In this document: piece after piece, positions 8,750 to 17,654 of the stretch
Position numbering within the stretch: the first letter of the stretch is position 1
How the letters are laid out: each line of letters opens with the position of its first letter
Assembly: GCA_963841845.1 (NCBI GenBank)
Contig: CAWJEG010000013.1
Coordinates: 124,001 to 188,000 of the forward strand
Length of the DNA: 64,000 bases
Source: CAVVGZ01 sp963841845
Lineage (GTDB): Bacteria; Chloroflexota; Anaerolineae; Anaerolineales; Anaerolineaceae
Direction of reading: 5' to 3'
Made by a program: the position numbers and the translations under genes
The notes under the pieces: generated by a model
Told to the model about the DNA's origin: nothing
Seen by the model: only the letters and a program-made list of their open reading frames with translations
Database searches by the model: none

Positions 8750-9373
8750 ATGAAATTGAAATTTGTTGCAATATTATTCACCTGTGTATTGATAATTGGA
8801 CTGCTTGGTATTTTCCAAGCAAACCCTGTTATTGCACAAGGTTTGAGGCAAATACCAACAGGGGTTATCCCAACAGTAACAAGCACTCCAAGCGGGGTCA
8901 TCGTTACGGTCAGGCTTGATCAGGATCAAATTAATGTGCGCTCAGGCCCAGGGACTTCCTACGAAAAAGTAGGAGTCTTAATTGCCGGACAGCAGGCCCC
9001 TGCCAAGGGTCGTTCAGTCGCCGGTGAATGGTTATTAATTGAATATCCAGGAATACCCGGTGGGCTTGGATGGGTTTATGCCCCTTTAGTTGGCATAACT
9101 CCCGGAAACCTCCCAATTATTGAACCACCGCCTACACCAACACCTTTATACACAACAACGATAGATCCAACCCTGGCAGCGCAGTTTATTGTGACCGCTG
9201 CACCAACAAGGCTGCCAACCTATACAGAGGCTGCTCCAATAACCATACCAACATTCGAGGATAGAAGCCGGGCACAATTTATTCCGGGTGGAATTCCTCT
9301 GGGTCTGATCATTCTATCCCTGGCATCAGTCGGGGTCTTCATTGGTTTGTTCACTATTGCCCAGGGAAGATGA
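8750..9373 (+). CDS. Secreted or anchored SH3b-domain protein
   Basis: About 207 residues. A signal peptide (hydrophobic run FVAILFTCVLIIGLLGIF, then AQ) is followed by one bacterial SH3 domain (about residues 50-120; INVRSGPGTSYEKVG, WLLIEYPG, GWVYAPLV). A Pro/Thr-rich linker follows, then a C-terminal hydrophobic helix (LGLIILSLASVGVFIGLF), so it may be anchored at both ends. SH3b domains usually bind cell-wall peptides. The ATG at 8750 sits behind GGAG; an upstream in-frame TTG at 8735 is less likely. Its last 48 bases overlap the convergent gene on the other strand. Confidence 0.8.
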   Translation: MKLKFVAILFTCVLIIGLLGIFQANPVIAQGLRQIPTGVIPTVTSTPSGVIVTVRLDQDQINVRSGPGTSYEKVGVLIAGQQAPAKGRSVAGEWLLIEYPGIPGGLGWVYAPLVGITPGNLPIIEPPPTPTPLYTTTIDPTLAAQFIVTAAPTRLPTYTEAAPITIPTFEDRSRAQFIPGGIPLGLIILSLASVGVFIGLFTIAQGR

Positions 9374-9616
9374 TATGTCATTGGCGGCTTGCCTTTGATT
9401 ATATTTTTTAAGGAAAAAATCCAAAGCCAGAAATACCAGATAGATCGCCACCAGGGGCAGCATACCGGAAAGCATACAGGTAATTCCAGTCACCAGTGCC
9501 TGCTGACCAAAAAAAATATAAATCATGAGATTACCGACAATAAAAATTAATAGAATCCCCCAGATCACCGTGCGTTTTATTGTTTGTTGACTATATTTCC
9601 GCAGATCTTGTTTCAT
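9326..9616 (-). CDS. Small two-helix membrane protein
   Basis: This 96-residue protein has two hydrophobic helices (about 18-37 and 44-67) and a polar C-terminus (SSLGNSEQTNEDPD). I do not recognise a family. The start ATG at 9616 lies just upstream of the divergent MFS promoter. Its 3' end overlaps the end of the SH3 gene by 48 bases on the opposite strand, which is common for short convergent genes. Confidence 0.55.
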   Translation of the reverse strand: MKQDLRKYSQQTIKRTVIWGILLIFIVGNLMIYIFFGQQALVTGITCMLSGMLPLVAIYLVFLALDFFLKKYNQRQAANDISSSLGNSEQTNEDPD

Positions 9617-9625
9617 AAAAATTAA

Positions 9626-9656
9626 TTGACAAACCTGATTAAATTTGGGTTAGAAT
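9626..9656 (+). promoter_or_regulatory. Candidate promoter for the MFS gene
   Basis: A perfect TTGACA (9626-9631) is followed by TAGAAT (9651-9656). The spacing of 19 bases is longer than ideal. It lies about 75 bases before the MFS start. Confidence 0.4.
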
Positions 9657-9730
9657 TAATGGGAATACCTTGGGGGAACATATCTTACCTTGATTTTAGT
9701 GCAATACTCTTAACATAACCAGATCTCGTC

Positions 9731-11050
9731 ATGATACAAAACCGCCTGCGTTACGCATTTTTCCAAATTCGCAATATTATCAAACCGCCTCAATACATAC
9801 CTGAAGAGTATAAAAGAAATTTTTCCCATTTCTACCTTGATTACGCATACTTCGGGATATTAAATGGAACACTCCTGTCTTTCCTCACTGTCTATATGGC
9901 AAGAATCGGCGCCACAGGTGTGGAAATTGGCTTAATTTCAGCACTGCCTGCAGTAGTATCCCTCTTTTTTGCAATTCCAGCTGGCAGATGGCTCACACGG
10001 CAGCCCATACAACGCGGTGTCTTTTTTTCTGCACTGTTGTCGCGCATCTTTTACATAACGCTGATCTTTATTCCTTTCATCGTAACAGATAGTGTTGAAA
10101 TCCGAATAATCATTCTTATCACCTTAGTGATGAGTATTCCCGCAACCGGACTGGCGATTGGGGCAAATGCGATTTTTGCAGAAGCGGTACCCATCCACTG
10201 GCGTGGATATGTATCTGGAGTTAGGAATGTTTTGTATGCATTGATGACCATGTTATCCACCTTTATTGGCGGACAAATTCTCGTCAATGTACCGTTTCCG
10301 GTTGGATATCAAATTGTGTTTTTCATCGGTGCAATCGGTGCGATATTGAGCACCTATCATTTGGGAAAAATAAAACCAATTTTAACCAGTCCAGTATTTA
10401 TACCGGAAGACCAGATTTTTCCCGAAGGTGAAAAAGTTCCATCTGGTACTTTTCAGGCAAATATTATTGAGCGGATTCGGAATATGACCCTTTCACTAAA
10501 CCTTGATATCCTTGGTGGAAAATTTGGTCGAACATTATTCCTCTTACTTCTATTTCACCTGTTTCAATTTCTTGCCATCCCTGTCATGACTTATTTCCAG
10601 GTTAATAATCTTGATATGACGGATCGCGTGATCAGTATTGGGAATGTTGCATTTTTCTTAACCATGTTAATCACTTCGACCCAGGTTTCAAAAATGACGA
10701 ATATGATTGGCAGCCAAAAAAATACCGGTTTGGGTGTAATGATATTGAGCATTTACCCGGCGGGGATCGTATTCAGTCAAAACGAATATATTTTTTATCT
10801 TGTATCTGCGATTGGTGGTATAGGCTATGGATTGACATTGGGTTCTTTGTATAATTATTTGCTGGAAAATGTCCCGATTAAAAATAAACCGCCTTACCTG
10901 GCCTGGTATAACATTATATTAAGTTTTTCGATTTTAGTCGGGTCGATAACTGGACCTTTGATTGCAGAAAGTATTGGATTGGAAATTGCATTATTAATAT
11001 TTGCGGCGGGGAGGGTATTGGCCGGTTGGCTCATCTTCCGCGAAGGATAG
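9731..11050 (+). CDS. Major facilitator superfamily transporter
   Basis: This 439-residue membrane protein has about twelve hydrophobic segments in two halves joined by a polar loop around residue 230 (FPEGEKVPSGTF). The first half has the MFS loop motif GRWLTRQPIQR after helix 2, the usual loop 2-3 signature. It probably moves a small solute by secondary transport. The sequence does not say which solute or in which direction. smpB follows 27 bases downstream, so it may lie in the same transcript. Confidence 0.85.
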   Translation: MIQNRLRYAFFQIRNIIKPPQYIPEEYKRNFSHFYLDYAYFGILNGTLLSFLTVYMARIGATGVEIGLISALPAVVSLFFAIPAGRWLTRQPIQRGVFFSALLSRIFYITLIFIPFIVTDSVEIRIIILITLVMSIPATGLAIGANAIFAEAVPIHWRGYVSGVRNVLYALMTMLSTFIGGQILVNVPFPVGYQIVFFIGAIGAILSTYHLGKIKPILTSPVFIPEDQIFPEGEKVPSGTFQANIIERIRNMTLSLNLDILGGKFGRTLFLLLLFHLFQFLAIPVMTYFQVNNLDMTDRVISIGNVAFFLTMLITSTQVSKMTNMIGSQKNTGLGVMILSIYPAGIVFSQNEYIFYLVSAIGGIGYGLTLGSLYNYLLENVPIKNKPPYLAWYNIILSFSILVGSITGPLIAESIGLEIALLIFAAGRVLAGWLIFREG

Positions 11051-11077
11051 AGACAATTTGTGCTAGAATACGCATCT

Positions 11078-11542
11078 ATGGGAATAAAAATTGTTGCTCG
11101 AAACAGAAAAGCAAATTTTGAATACTTCCTGCTTGAACGTTATGAAGCCGGAATAGAATTAAGAGGCAGTGAAATTAAATCCCTCCGGGCAGGCAAGGTA
11201 AGCATCAATGAAGCCTATGTGTCTATTGAAGGTTTCCAGGCCTGGTTAGTGGAAGCGCATATCGCCCCGTATGAGTCCGCCAGCCATTACAATCATGAAC
11301 CAAAACGTATCCGGCGTTTACTGCTGCATAAAAGGGAAATTCTCGAAATCTGGAATACAATCAGGCAAAAGGGGGTAACCGTTATCCCGACCCAGGTATA
11401 TCTGAAAGATGGAAGGGCTAAGATAGAAATTGCTGTTGCAAAAGGAAAGAAACTCTACGACAAACGACAATCTATTGCAGATAAGGATCTGGAAAGGGAA
11501 CTTGGGAGATCTCAAAAACATGGTCGAGACTCATACGACTGA
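11078..11542 (+). CDS. smpB: SsrA-binding protein (trans-translation)
   Basis: This 154-residue RNA-binding protein delivers tmRNA to stalled ribosomes. Family motifs are IVARNRKANFEYFL, YEAGIELRGSEIKSLR, INEAYV, HNHEPKRIRRLLLHK-like spacing, and the basic tail GKKLYDKRQSIADKDLERE. The open frame allows a GTG at 11060, but the family normally begins at MGIKIV, so I chose the ATG at 11078. The tmRNA gene itself is not in the following 320 bases. Confidence 0.95.
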   Translation: MGIKIVARNRKANFEYFLLERYEAGIELRGSEIKSLRAGKVSINEAYVSIEGFQAWLVEAHIAPYESASHYNHEPKRIRRLLLHKREILEIWNTIRQKGVTVIPTQVYLKDGRAKIEIAVAKGKKLYDKRQSIADKDLERELGRSQKHGRDSYD

Positions 11543-11863
11543 AATTTCCTGGTGATGGAAAAAATTCAATATTGAGATTTTTATGGGAATATTTCTTCCG
11601 GATAAAATATTAGTGGTGAAATATCGGATTTTACGTAACTATGAATTTAATAAAATCGAAATAAATATCCTTTATTGGTAGGCATCCCTCATAATTGATT
11701 TGGTATTAACTGAAACCCTTTCACTATTCCCGGTAATAGGAATCCCTTTAGGATAAAATAGTTTATCCGGTTAAATAAAGGCATTCCAAACCGGTTCAAT
11801 TATTGGATATATTTAGTATAATTTACCAGGACTATTTTTAGAAAATAATTAAGGTAATTTGCT
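11543..11863. other. Intergenic region after smpB
   Basis: An AT-rich 321-base gap with no supported gene and no tmRNA features. A TATAAT box at 11817-11822 lies about 40 bases before the L,D-transpeptidase gene, but its -35 (TTCAAT at 11795-11800) is weak. Confidence 0.5.
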
Positions 11864-12940
11864 ATGTTGACTCGCAGAGATTTTATTCAAAAGAGTATGG
11901 TTGGAATCGGAGCTTTGGCAATCCCTGCTATTCCAAATATCCAGTCATACCAAACCGGGGAGTGGCCCCAGGGTCAGAAATTAGGTCGCAACTGTGCTGG
12001 TGGATGGGTAACTTTACGATCGAAACCCTCCACAGATGGCCAGGATCTTGGGCGGCTTTATGAAGATGATGTATTTGTATGGATTCGCGAAGTGGTTGGT
12101 GATTATGCTTCTGTAAGCAGGCGTTGGGTTGAGACTCCAAACGGATATGTATATGCTCCGAATGTACAACCGGTTATGAATATCCCGAACCAGCCGGTTA
12201 TGAATCTGCCCCAATATGGTGATACAAAAGGGATGTGGGTTGAAGTTACCGTTCCCTACGTTGATTTTGTGCTGGATAATCCCCCGCCCAGATCCCCATG
12301 GTTGAAAGAAGTCACAAATCCACGTTTATATTACAGCCAGGTATTATGGGTGGATGATGTTCGAACAGATGCCCAGGGGAAAGCAATCTATCGATTAATT
12401 GAATTACACGGCACGTATGGAGATGTATTTTTAGCTCCTGCGGAGGCATTCCGGCAGATCACTGAGGATGAAATTGCCCCAATTAATCCCGAAGTTGAGG
12501 ACAAGAGAATTGTTGTCAATTTAGATTACCAAACCCTATCCTGCTATGAAGGAAATCGTGAAGTCTATTTTTGTCTAATCTCTTCCGGTTCAAAATTCAA
12601 TTCAGAAGGCGAATTAGTGGAGAAATGGGGGACCCCGCCCGGTACTCATACTCCATGGAGAAAAACTCTATCAATCCACATGTCTGGTGGTGCAACCGGC
12701 GCCGGATGGGATACTCCGGGAATCGGCTGGTCCATCCTTTTCGATCCAGATGGCGCATCAATTCACTCAACTTTCTGGCATAATGATTTTGGCGTCGCCC
12801 GCTCGCATGGATGTGTGAATACCGCACCAGAAGATGCTAAATGGATTTTCCGCTGGACTCAACCCCAGGTTCCTTACTATCCAGGTGATGTCCAGACCTC
12901 AGGCCCTGGGATGACCATCATCGATGTTACTCAAGTCTGA
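11864..12940 (+). CDS. Exported L,D-transpeptidase (YkuD)
   Basis: 358 residues. It begins with a Tat-type signal peptide (TRRDFIQKSMVGIGALAIPAI), so it is probably exported folded. An SH3-like segment follows (about residues 40-105; NCAGGWVTLRSKPS). The C-terminal half is a YkuD catalytic domain with IHSTFWHNDFGVARSHGCVN, containing the required His and the SHGC motif with the nucleophilic Cys. Such enzymes make 3-3 peptidoglycan cross-links or attach proteins to the wall. The lengthy middle region (about 110-205) is typical of Chloroflexota versions. The ccdA-like gene follows, and its thiol chemistry may help keep the catalytic Cys reduced; that link is inference. Confidence 0.9.
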   Translation: MLTRRDFIQKSMVGIGALAIPAIPNIQSYQTGEWPQGQKLGRNCAGGWVTLRSKPSTDGQDLGRLYEDDVFVWIREVVGDYASVSRRWVETPNGYVYAPNVQPVMNIPNQPVMNLPQYGDTKGMWVEVTVPYVDFVLDNPPPRSPWLKEVTNPRLYYSQVLWVDDVRTDAQGKAIYRLIELHGTYGDVFLAPAEAFRQITEDEIAPINPEVEDKRIVVNLDYQTLSCYEGNREVYFCLISSGSKFNSEGELVEKWGTPPGTHTPWRKTLSIHMSGGATGAGWDTPGIGWSILFDPDGASIHSTFWHNDFGVARSHGCVNTAPEDAKWIFRWTQPQVPYYPGDVQTSGPGMTIIDVTQV

Positions 12941-12963
12941 TCCTTGCGGAGTATTCGCTTAAC

Positions 12964-13680
12964 TTGGAAATTACTTTCGGTTTAGCTTTCCTGGCTGGAT
13001 TAGCTTCCTTTTTATCTCCCTGCGTATTCTCACTTGTACCAGCTTATATCGGTTATTTGGGTGCTCGTGCAGTTGCAATTGGAGATGAGTCGGCTGCGAC
13101 CAATCGGTTTAATACTTTTATGCATGGAATTGCATTTGTAGCCGGTTTCAGCCTGATTTTTATAGCACTAGGTGTAGCGGTTTCAGTGCTTGGGGGAATA
13201 TTGTATGATCTGCGGCCCTATATTGCCAAGTTTGGTGGCGTAATCATCATTTTATTTGGCTTGCATATGACCGGGATTTTAAGAATTTCCTACCTGGATT
13301 ATGAGCTTCGCCCAAATACCAGTGTCGATCAACGCCGCACGATGTTTTCATCGTTTATGATGGGGATATTTTTCTCTGCTGGATGGTCTCCATGTGTCGG
13401 TCCGGTTTTAGGGGCGATTTTGACCATTGCTCTCAACCAGGGTTCCATAACGCGAGGTTTTTTTCTGCTTTCAAGCTATTCCCTTGGGATGGCAATCCCA
13501 TTTTTACTGGCGGCCTTGGGAATTGGCTGGGTCACCCATATACTTCGAAACCATAAAACGGCAATCCACAGCATCCAAATAGGGATGGGTGTGCTGCTGA
13601 TTATCGTAGGAGGGATGCTCTTTTTAGGGATTTTCGAGCAGCTTGCCCGGTTTGGTTTATTTGTTGATTTTGGATTGTAA
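12964..13680 (+). CDS. ccdA: Cytochrome c biogenesis/thiol transport protein, CcdA family
   Basis: This 238-residue protein has six hydrophobic helices and two conserved Cys motifs in membrane segments (LSPCVFSLVPAYIGYLG and GWSPCVGPVLGAIL). That is the CcdA/DsbD core that moves electrons from cytoplasmic thioredoxin outward. The start is a TTG at 12964 with GGAG upstream; no ATG fits the conserved N-terminus. It starts 23 bases after the L,D-transpeptidase stop and is probably co-transcribed. No separate thioredoxin-like partner is adjacent. Confidence 0.9.
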   Translation: MEITFGLAFLAGLASFLSPCVFSLVPAYIGYLGARAVAIGDESAATNRFNTFMHGIAFVAGFSLIFIALGVAVSVLGGILYDLRPYIAKFGGVIIILFGLHMTGILRISYLDYELRPNTSVDQRRTMFSSFMMGIFFSAGWSPCVGPVLGAILTIALNQGSITRGFFLLSSYSLGMAIPFLLAALGIGWVTHILRNHKTAIHSIQIGMGVLLIIVGGMLFLGIFEQLARFGLFVDFGL

Positions 13681-13804
13681 TAATAAAATGTCGGTACTCT
13701 CCTTGGTAATTATTGAACTTGTCCCAGCTCTGTGTCTGGGTATTATTAAACCAGAAGGTAATTCTTATGATACAAATTTACGAAATGGATAGGAATAAAA
13801 TTTT

Positions 13805-14576
13805 GTGAACAACCCCATTATGCAACAGGATGAGGATAAACGACAGGACGAGTTTAATCTTTCAATGCTAGAAAAACCTGAAACGGGCTCAGACAGGTTT
13901 ACACTCTGGATCAGCCAGAATTACATGCTTGTTTTTATTCTATTAATTGCCATTTATGTAGGAACTCCATTCATTGCACCATTATTAATGAAAGCAGGAA
14001 TGCAGACTCCTGCAAAAATTATTTATACATTGTACAGCCCGCTCTGTCACCAGCTTGCATTTCGTTCCTGGTTTCTTTTCGGGGAACAACCGGTTTATCC
14101 CCTGGAAATTAGCACGTGTAGATGATGTTCTTCCATATGAGGAATATACCAATCAAGGCAAAATTGACCTACTGGGTGCTCGGAATTTTATCGGCAATGA
14201 AACTATGGGATATAAAGTTGCTTTATGCGAAAGAGACGTGGCAATTTACGTTGCATTACTCTTATTTGCATTTGTGTTTATGATTTCCGGGAGAAAAATA
14301 AGGGGTCTTCCCTGGTATCTCTGGATTGCTGTAGGTTTAATTCCAATAGGATTGGATGGGATTTCCCAACTGCCAAGCCTGGCTTCCGGTTTGATTCCAT
14401 TCCTGCCAATCGTTCGTGAAAGCACCCCAATCCTACGGACAATAACAGGAGTGTTGTTTGGCTTTTGTACGGGATGGTATATGTTTCCTCTTATAGAAGA
14501 GAGTATGAATGAGTCAAAACAGATTGTAATGAACAAACATTCAACCGGAGCTCCCAAAAAGGAAAATCGGGACTGA
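13805..14576 (+). CDS. DUF2085 membrane protein, frameshifted
   Basis: Two overlapping frames make one protein of about 256 residues. The first (GTG start at 13805, stop at 14125) has a polar N-terminus, a membrane helix (YMLVFILLIAIYVGTPFIA) and the DUF2085 motif SPLCHQLAFRSWFLF. It goes out of frame near 14100-14110 (CTGGAAATTAGC). The second frame continues with KLARVDDVLPYEEYTN, GYKVALCERDVAIYVALLLF and further helices (AVGLIPIGLDGISQ). The Cys-His and Cys-Glu-Arg motifs are complete when joined, so a single-base change is the only damage. Function is unknown. Confidence 0.75.
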
Positions 14577-14593
14577 TTCTGGATATTGTGGCG

Positions 14594-15379
14594 ATGTTTT
14601 ATTCCAATTTTAACAACCTGCGGTTTTACCAATTTAATTCCCTCCCGGCAAATCAAGTAATACAAGGTGTATTTACAAGACATGGGGGTGTAAGCCCGCA
14701 TCCCTGGAAATCGCTTAATCTTGGCGGTACCGTTGGTGATGACCGCAAAAATATTGTTGAAAACAGAAAATTGTTATTCGATTCAATCAACCTGTCCGTT
14801 GATTCGCTTCATGATGTCTGGCAGGTTCATAGTGACATCGTAATCAAAGTTGATAAAGCCCGGGGGCTGGATAATGATCCGGTTAAAGCTGATGCGATCA
14901 TTACCAACAATCCCGAGGTTACATTATTTATGCGTTTTGCAGATTGTGTGCCGATTTTTTTATATGATCCGGTAAGGCGCGTTGTGGGCATGGTCCATGC
15001 TGGCTGGGGAGGAACTGTTAAAAAAATTGCCTCCATTACAGTACAGGCGATGGCTGAACAGTTTGGAAGTAATCCACAAGACATCCTGGCTGGGATTGGA
15101 CCGTCCATTTGTGTAAGGCATTACGAAATCCAGGAGGATGTTGCATCTCAAGTCAGGATGGCATTTGGCAGCAGATCCTCATCAATCCTGGAAGAGGACG
15201 CTAAAAAATTGTATTTTGATCTTTGGACAGCTAATGAATTGATCCTGCAAAATGCCGGGGTAAAACAGATTGAAGTCTCGGGCATTTGTACTGCATGTAA
15301 TTTGGACGATTGGTATTCACATCGTGGAGAAAATGGAGTAACCGGTAGATTCGGGGCTATACTCGCATTATCGAAATGA
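14594..15379 (+). CDS. pgeF: Peptidoglycan editing factor / multicopper-type purine nucleoside hydrolase (YfiH)
   Basis: About 261 residues. The laccase-domain family has copper/zinc-binding motifs here seen as HDVWQVHSD, MRFADCVPIFLYD, GMVHAGWGGTVKKIA and GPSICVRHYEI, and a C-terminal CNLDDWYSHRGENGVTGRF. Members from E. coli and human cells have been shown to act on purine nucleosides or to prevent misincorporation in peptidoglycan. The start is either the ATG at 14594 or the GTG two codons earlier; neither has a strong ribosome site. It lies in a + strand run with yggT. Confidence 0.9.
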   Translation: MFYSNFNNLRFYQFNSLPANQVIQGVFTRHGGVSPHPWKSLNLGGTVGDDRKNIVENRKLLFDSINLSVDSLHDVWQVHSDIVIKVDKARGLDNDPVKADAIITNNPEVTLFMRFADCVPIFLYDPVRRVVGMVHAGWGGTVKKIASITVQAMAEQFGSNPQDILAGIGPSICVRHYEIQEDVASQVRMAFGSRSSSILEEDAKKLYFDLWTANELILQNAGVKQIEVSGICTACNLDDWYSHRGENGVTGRFGAILALSK

Positions 15380-15403
15380 AATCTTATGGAGGCATATTAT
15401 TTT

Positions 15404-15658
15404 ATGGGATTTTTAATTTCCTTTGTAACCATGCTGGCAAATATTTTGATAATTTTGGTTGTAATCAAGGTGGTACTTTCATATTTTATGGATCCATATC
15501 ACCCTTTGAGGCAGCGAATTGACAAACTAGTGGATCCAATGCTGAAACCAATCCGCAAATATCTCCCTCCCCTTGGGATGATGGATTTTAGCCCAGTTGT
15601 TTTAATTCTCGTTATTCAGGTCATTAAATCATTGTTGATTAATATCCTAATAAACTAA
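15404..15658 (+). CDS. YggT-family membrane protein
   Basis: About 84 residues with two hydrophobic helices flanking the family motif PYHPLRQRIDKLVDPMLKPIRKYLPP-like segment (PYHPLRQ...LVDPMLKPIR) and a second one at MDFSPVVLILVIQVIK. The ATG at 15404 has GGAGG 10 bases upstream; an in-frame ATG at 15386 would add six residues but has no ribosome site. YggT proteins are linked to cell division and osmotic stress in other bacteria; the exact role is unknown. Confidence 0.85.
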   Translation: MGFLISFVTMLANILIILVVIKVVLSYFMDPYHPLRQRIDKLVDPMLKPIRKYLPPLGMMDFSPVVLILVIQVIKSLLINILIN

Positions 15659-15728
15659 TATTAAGATTAAAATTTTCTTAATAATACAAATTCATATCAA
15701 GATAAATTTGCTACGATTGTTTGTTTTT

Positions 15729-16430
15729 TTATTCAGAAAAGATGATTCTTCCGCAGGTTGAGCAAAATGTCAGGCTGTTTGAAGAACGGGTGGTTTGAAT
15801 TTCTGAGGGTCTCAGAAACGACCCGCAGGCTGAACAGGATGTATCTTCGTTTTTTGCGACCGCAACCCCTCTTTTTTTGAGTTTTAAGGCTTCATATATC
15901 AATAAATTTTCCTGGCTGATTGATCCGGATACAGCCTGTCTCTCAACTAACAGGTTTTCCAAATTTTTCTTTAGCAGGTCCGCTTCACCGCGCAGGGTGG
16001 CTTTTTGTTGGGTATTTTGGGCAATAGATGCGTTGTACATATTTCCCCTTTTATCCCTTTCCGCGCTAAACCCTTCTACGAGCAACATGCTTTCCAGCTG
16101 AAGATCTTCTAATGTAGAGACACGGTGTTTTAATGAAGCCAGTTCACTTTGCAAATCCTGAAGTTCTTTAGGGTTTTTAACTGATCCGCCGTATAGAGAT
16201 GAAGTGCTTTGCTCAATTTTTATTTGCAAGGTTTTAACCTTATCTTCAATCTCGGTGAGGGATTTATTGGCTGATATCAGTTGGCTTTCAGCCAGTTCAA
16301 GTTCGTTTTTTGCATTTTGAACCAGTTGATCCTCATTTAATAATGTTTCAATTTGTTTTAATTTTTGGGAAATCCCCGATATTCGTGTATCCAATAACTG
16401 GAGATTATAGAGCAAGGCTGCCTGGTTCAT
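15729..16430 (-). CDS. Coiled-coil protein with C-terminal C4 zinc ribbon
   Basis: 233 residues. A long antiparallel coiled coil fills about residues 5-180 (for example LNEDQLVQNAKNELELAES). It ends in a zinc ribbon, CSACGSFLRP then FCSTCGRIIF. This is the CT398/DUF164 type (zf-RING_7), a conserved bacterial family of uncertain function that may act as a nucleic-acid or secretion chaperone. It converges with yggT. A 250-base gap with divergent promoters separates it from the MoxR gene. Confidence 0.85.
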   Translation of the reverse strand: MNQAALLYNLQLLDTRISGISQKLKQIETLLNEDQLVQNAKNELELAESQLISANKSLTEIEDKVKTLQIKIEQSTSSLYGGSVKNPKELQDLQSELASLKHRVSTLEDLQLESMLLVEGFSAERDKRGNMYNASIAQNTQQKATLRGEADLLKKNLENLLVERQAVSGSISQENLLIYEALKLKKRGVAVAKNEDTSCSACGSFLRPSEIQTTRSSNSLTFCSTCGRIIFSE

Positions 16431-16682
16431 AGTTTTTCCGAATATTCAAATTTGGTGAAGGAAATCATTAAATTAACCTCTTGCTGGTATATATCATATC
16501 ATACCCCTGTAAAAATCCTGTTTTAAAAAACAAGGGTCTTTGGCGCAAAAACCATCATTTTTTTCTATGTCCTGAGAAATAAACGATAGGTTTATAAGCT
16601 GTCAGAAAAGGGATGGAGATATTTTGCGTCCAGTACATGTGCGATACAATTAATACCGTAATCCTGTAATCAGAGGAAAAAA

Positions 16683-17648
16683 ATGAATCACTTACTACCC
16701 CAAATTGAGGAATTTTCACAAAAAATAATCCAGAATTTAGAGCGTGTGATAATTGGAAAAAGAACAACAATTGAACAGGTGGTAATCGCACTCCTGTGCC
16801 AGGGTCATATTCTTATTGAAGATGTTCCCGGCGTTGGCAAAACAATGCTTGCCAGGAGCCTGGCAAAATCTTTAGGTTGTACTTTCAGTAGAATTCAATT
16901 CACTCCTGACATGTTACCAAGTGATATCACCGGTGTTTCCATTTATAACCAGAAGACCATGCAATTTGAGTTTCGGCCAGGTCCGATTATGGCTCAAATT
17001 ATCCTGGTTGATGAGATCAACCGGGCTACACCAAAAACACAATCTGCCTTGTTAGAGGCTATGGAGGAAAGGCAAATAAGCGTGGATGGTAAAACCCATT
17101 TTCTCCCTTCCCCATTTCTGGTAATTGGCACACAAAACCCAATCGAATATGAAGGAACATTTCCTTTGCCGGAGGCGCAATTAGACCGTTTCCTCCTGCG
17201 CATTAAATTGGGATATCCTGAAAAGAACGAAGAAATCAAGATTCTTGAGATTCAGAAGCTTAATCATCCAATTATTGCTCTTAGTACAGTTGTTGGTGAA
17301 GACGAGGTGTTGAATGCTCAAAGGATGATTAAAGATGTTTATGTATCAGAAAGGGTAATGCGCTATATCGTTGATCTTACCCACGCTACCCGAAGCAGCC
17401 CGGATGTGTTCCTGGGGTCCAGCCCGAGGGGCAGCCTGGCGTTATACCGGGCCGGGCAGGCACGGGCTGCGATTAATGGCCGGGATTTTGTCTTGCCGGA
17501 TGATATCAAAATACTGGCAAATCCGATCCTGTCACATCGCATTGTCCTTGATCCTTCTGCGAGATTGAAGAATATCAGTTCTTACCAAATCATTGAGGAG
17601 GTCTTAAATTCCTTGCCGGTACCGGGGGGCGACTTTAATGTTCGCTAA
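16683..17648 (+). CDS. MoxR-family AAA+ ATPase
   Basis: 321 residues. Walker A is EDVPGVGKTMLAR and Walker B is IILVDEINRA; sensor 1 is at VIGTQNPIEYEG, and an arginine-finger region at LPEAQLDRFLLR. MoxR ATPases act as chaperones, typically with von Willebrand or DUF58 partners. AGAGGAAAAAA gives the ribosome site for the ATG at 16683. The DUF58 gene follows after 6 bases, which is the classic MoxR-DUF58 pair. Confidence 0.94.
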   Translation: MNHLLPQIEEFSQKIIQNLERVIIGKRTTIEQVVIALLCQGHILIEDVPGVGKTMLARSLAKSLGCTFSRIQFTPDMLPSDITGVSIYNQKTMQFEFRPGPIMAQIILVDEINRATPKTQSALLEAMEERQISVDGKTHFLPSPFLVIGTQNPIEYEGTFPLPEAQLDRFLLRIKLGYPEKNEEIKILEIQKLNHPIIALSTVVGEDEVLNAQRMIKDVYVSERVMRYIVDLTHATRSSPDVFLGSSPRGSLALYRAGQARAAINGRDFVLPDDIKILANPILSHRIVLDPSARLKNISSYQIIEEVLNSLPVPGGDFNVR

Positions 17649-17654
17649 CGGCCT

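Noticed and set aside
11543..11863. tmRNA gene downstream of smpB
   Set aside because: I found no alanine-tRNA-like ends and no tag reading frame.
16555..16791. 78-residue minus-strand open frame before MoxR
   Set aside because: It covers the MoxR ribosome site and start on the opposite strand and has no recognisable features.
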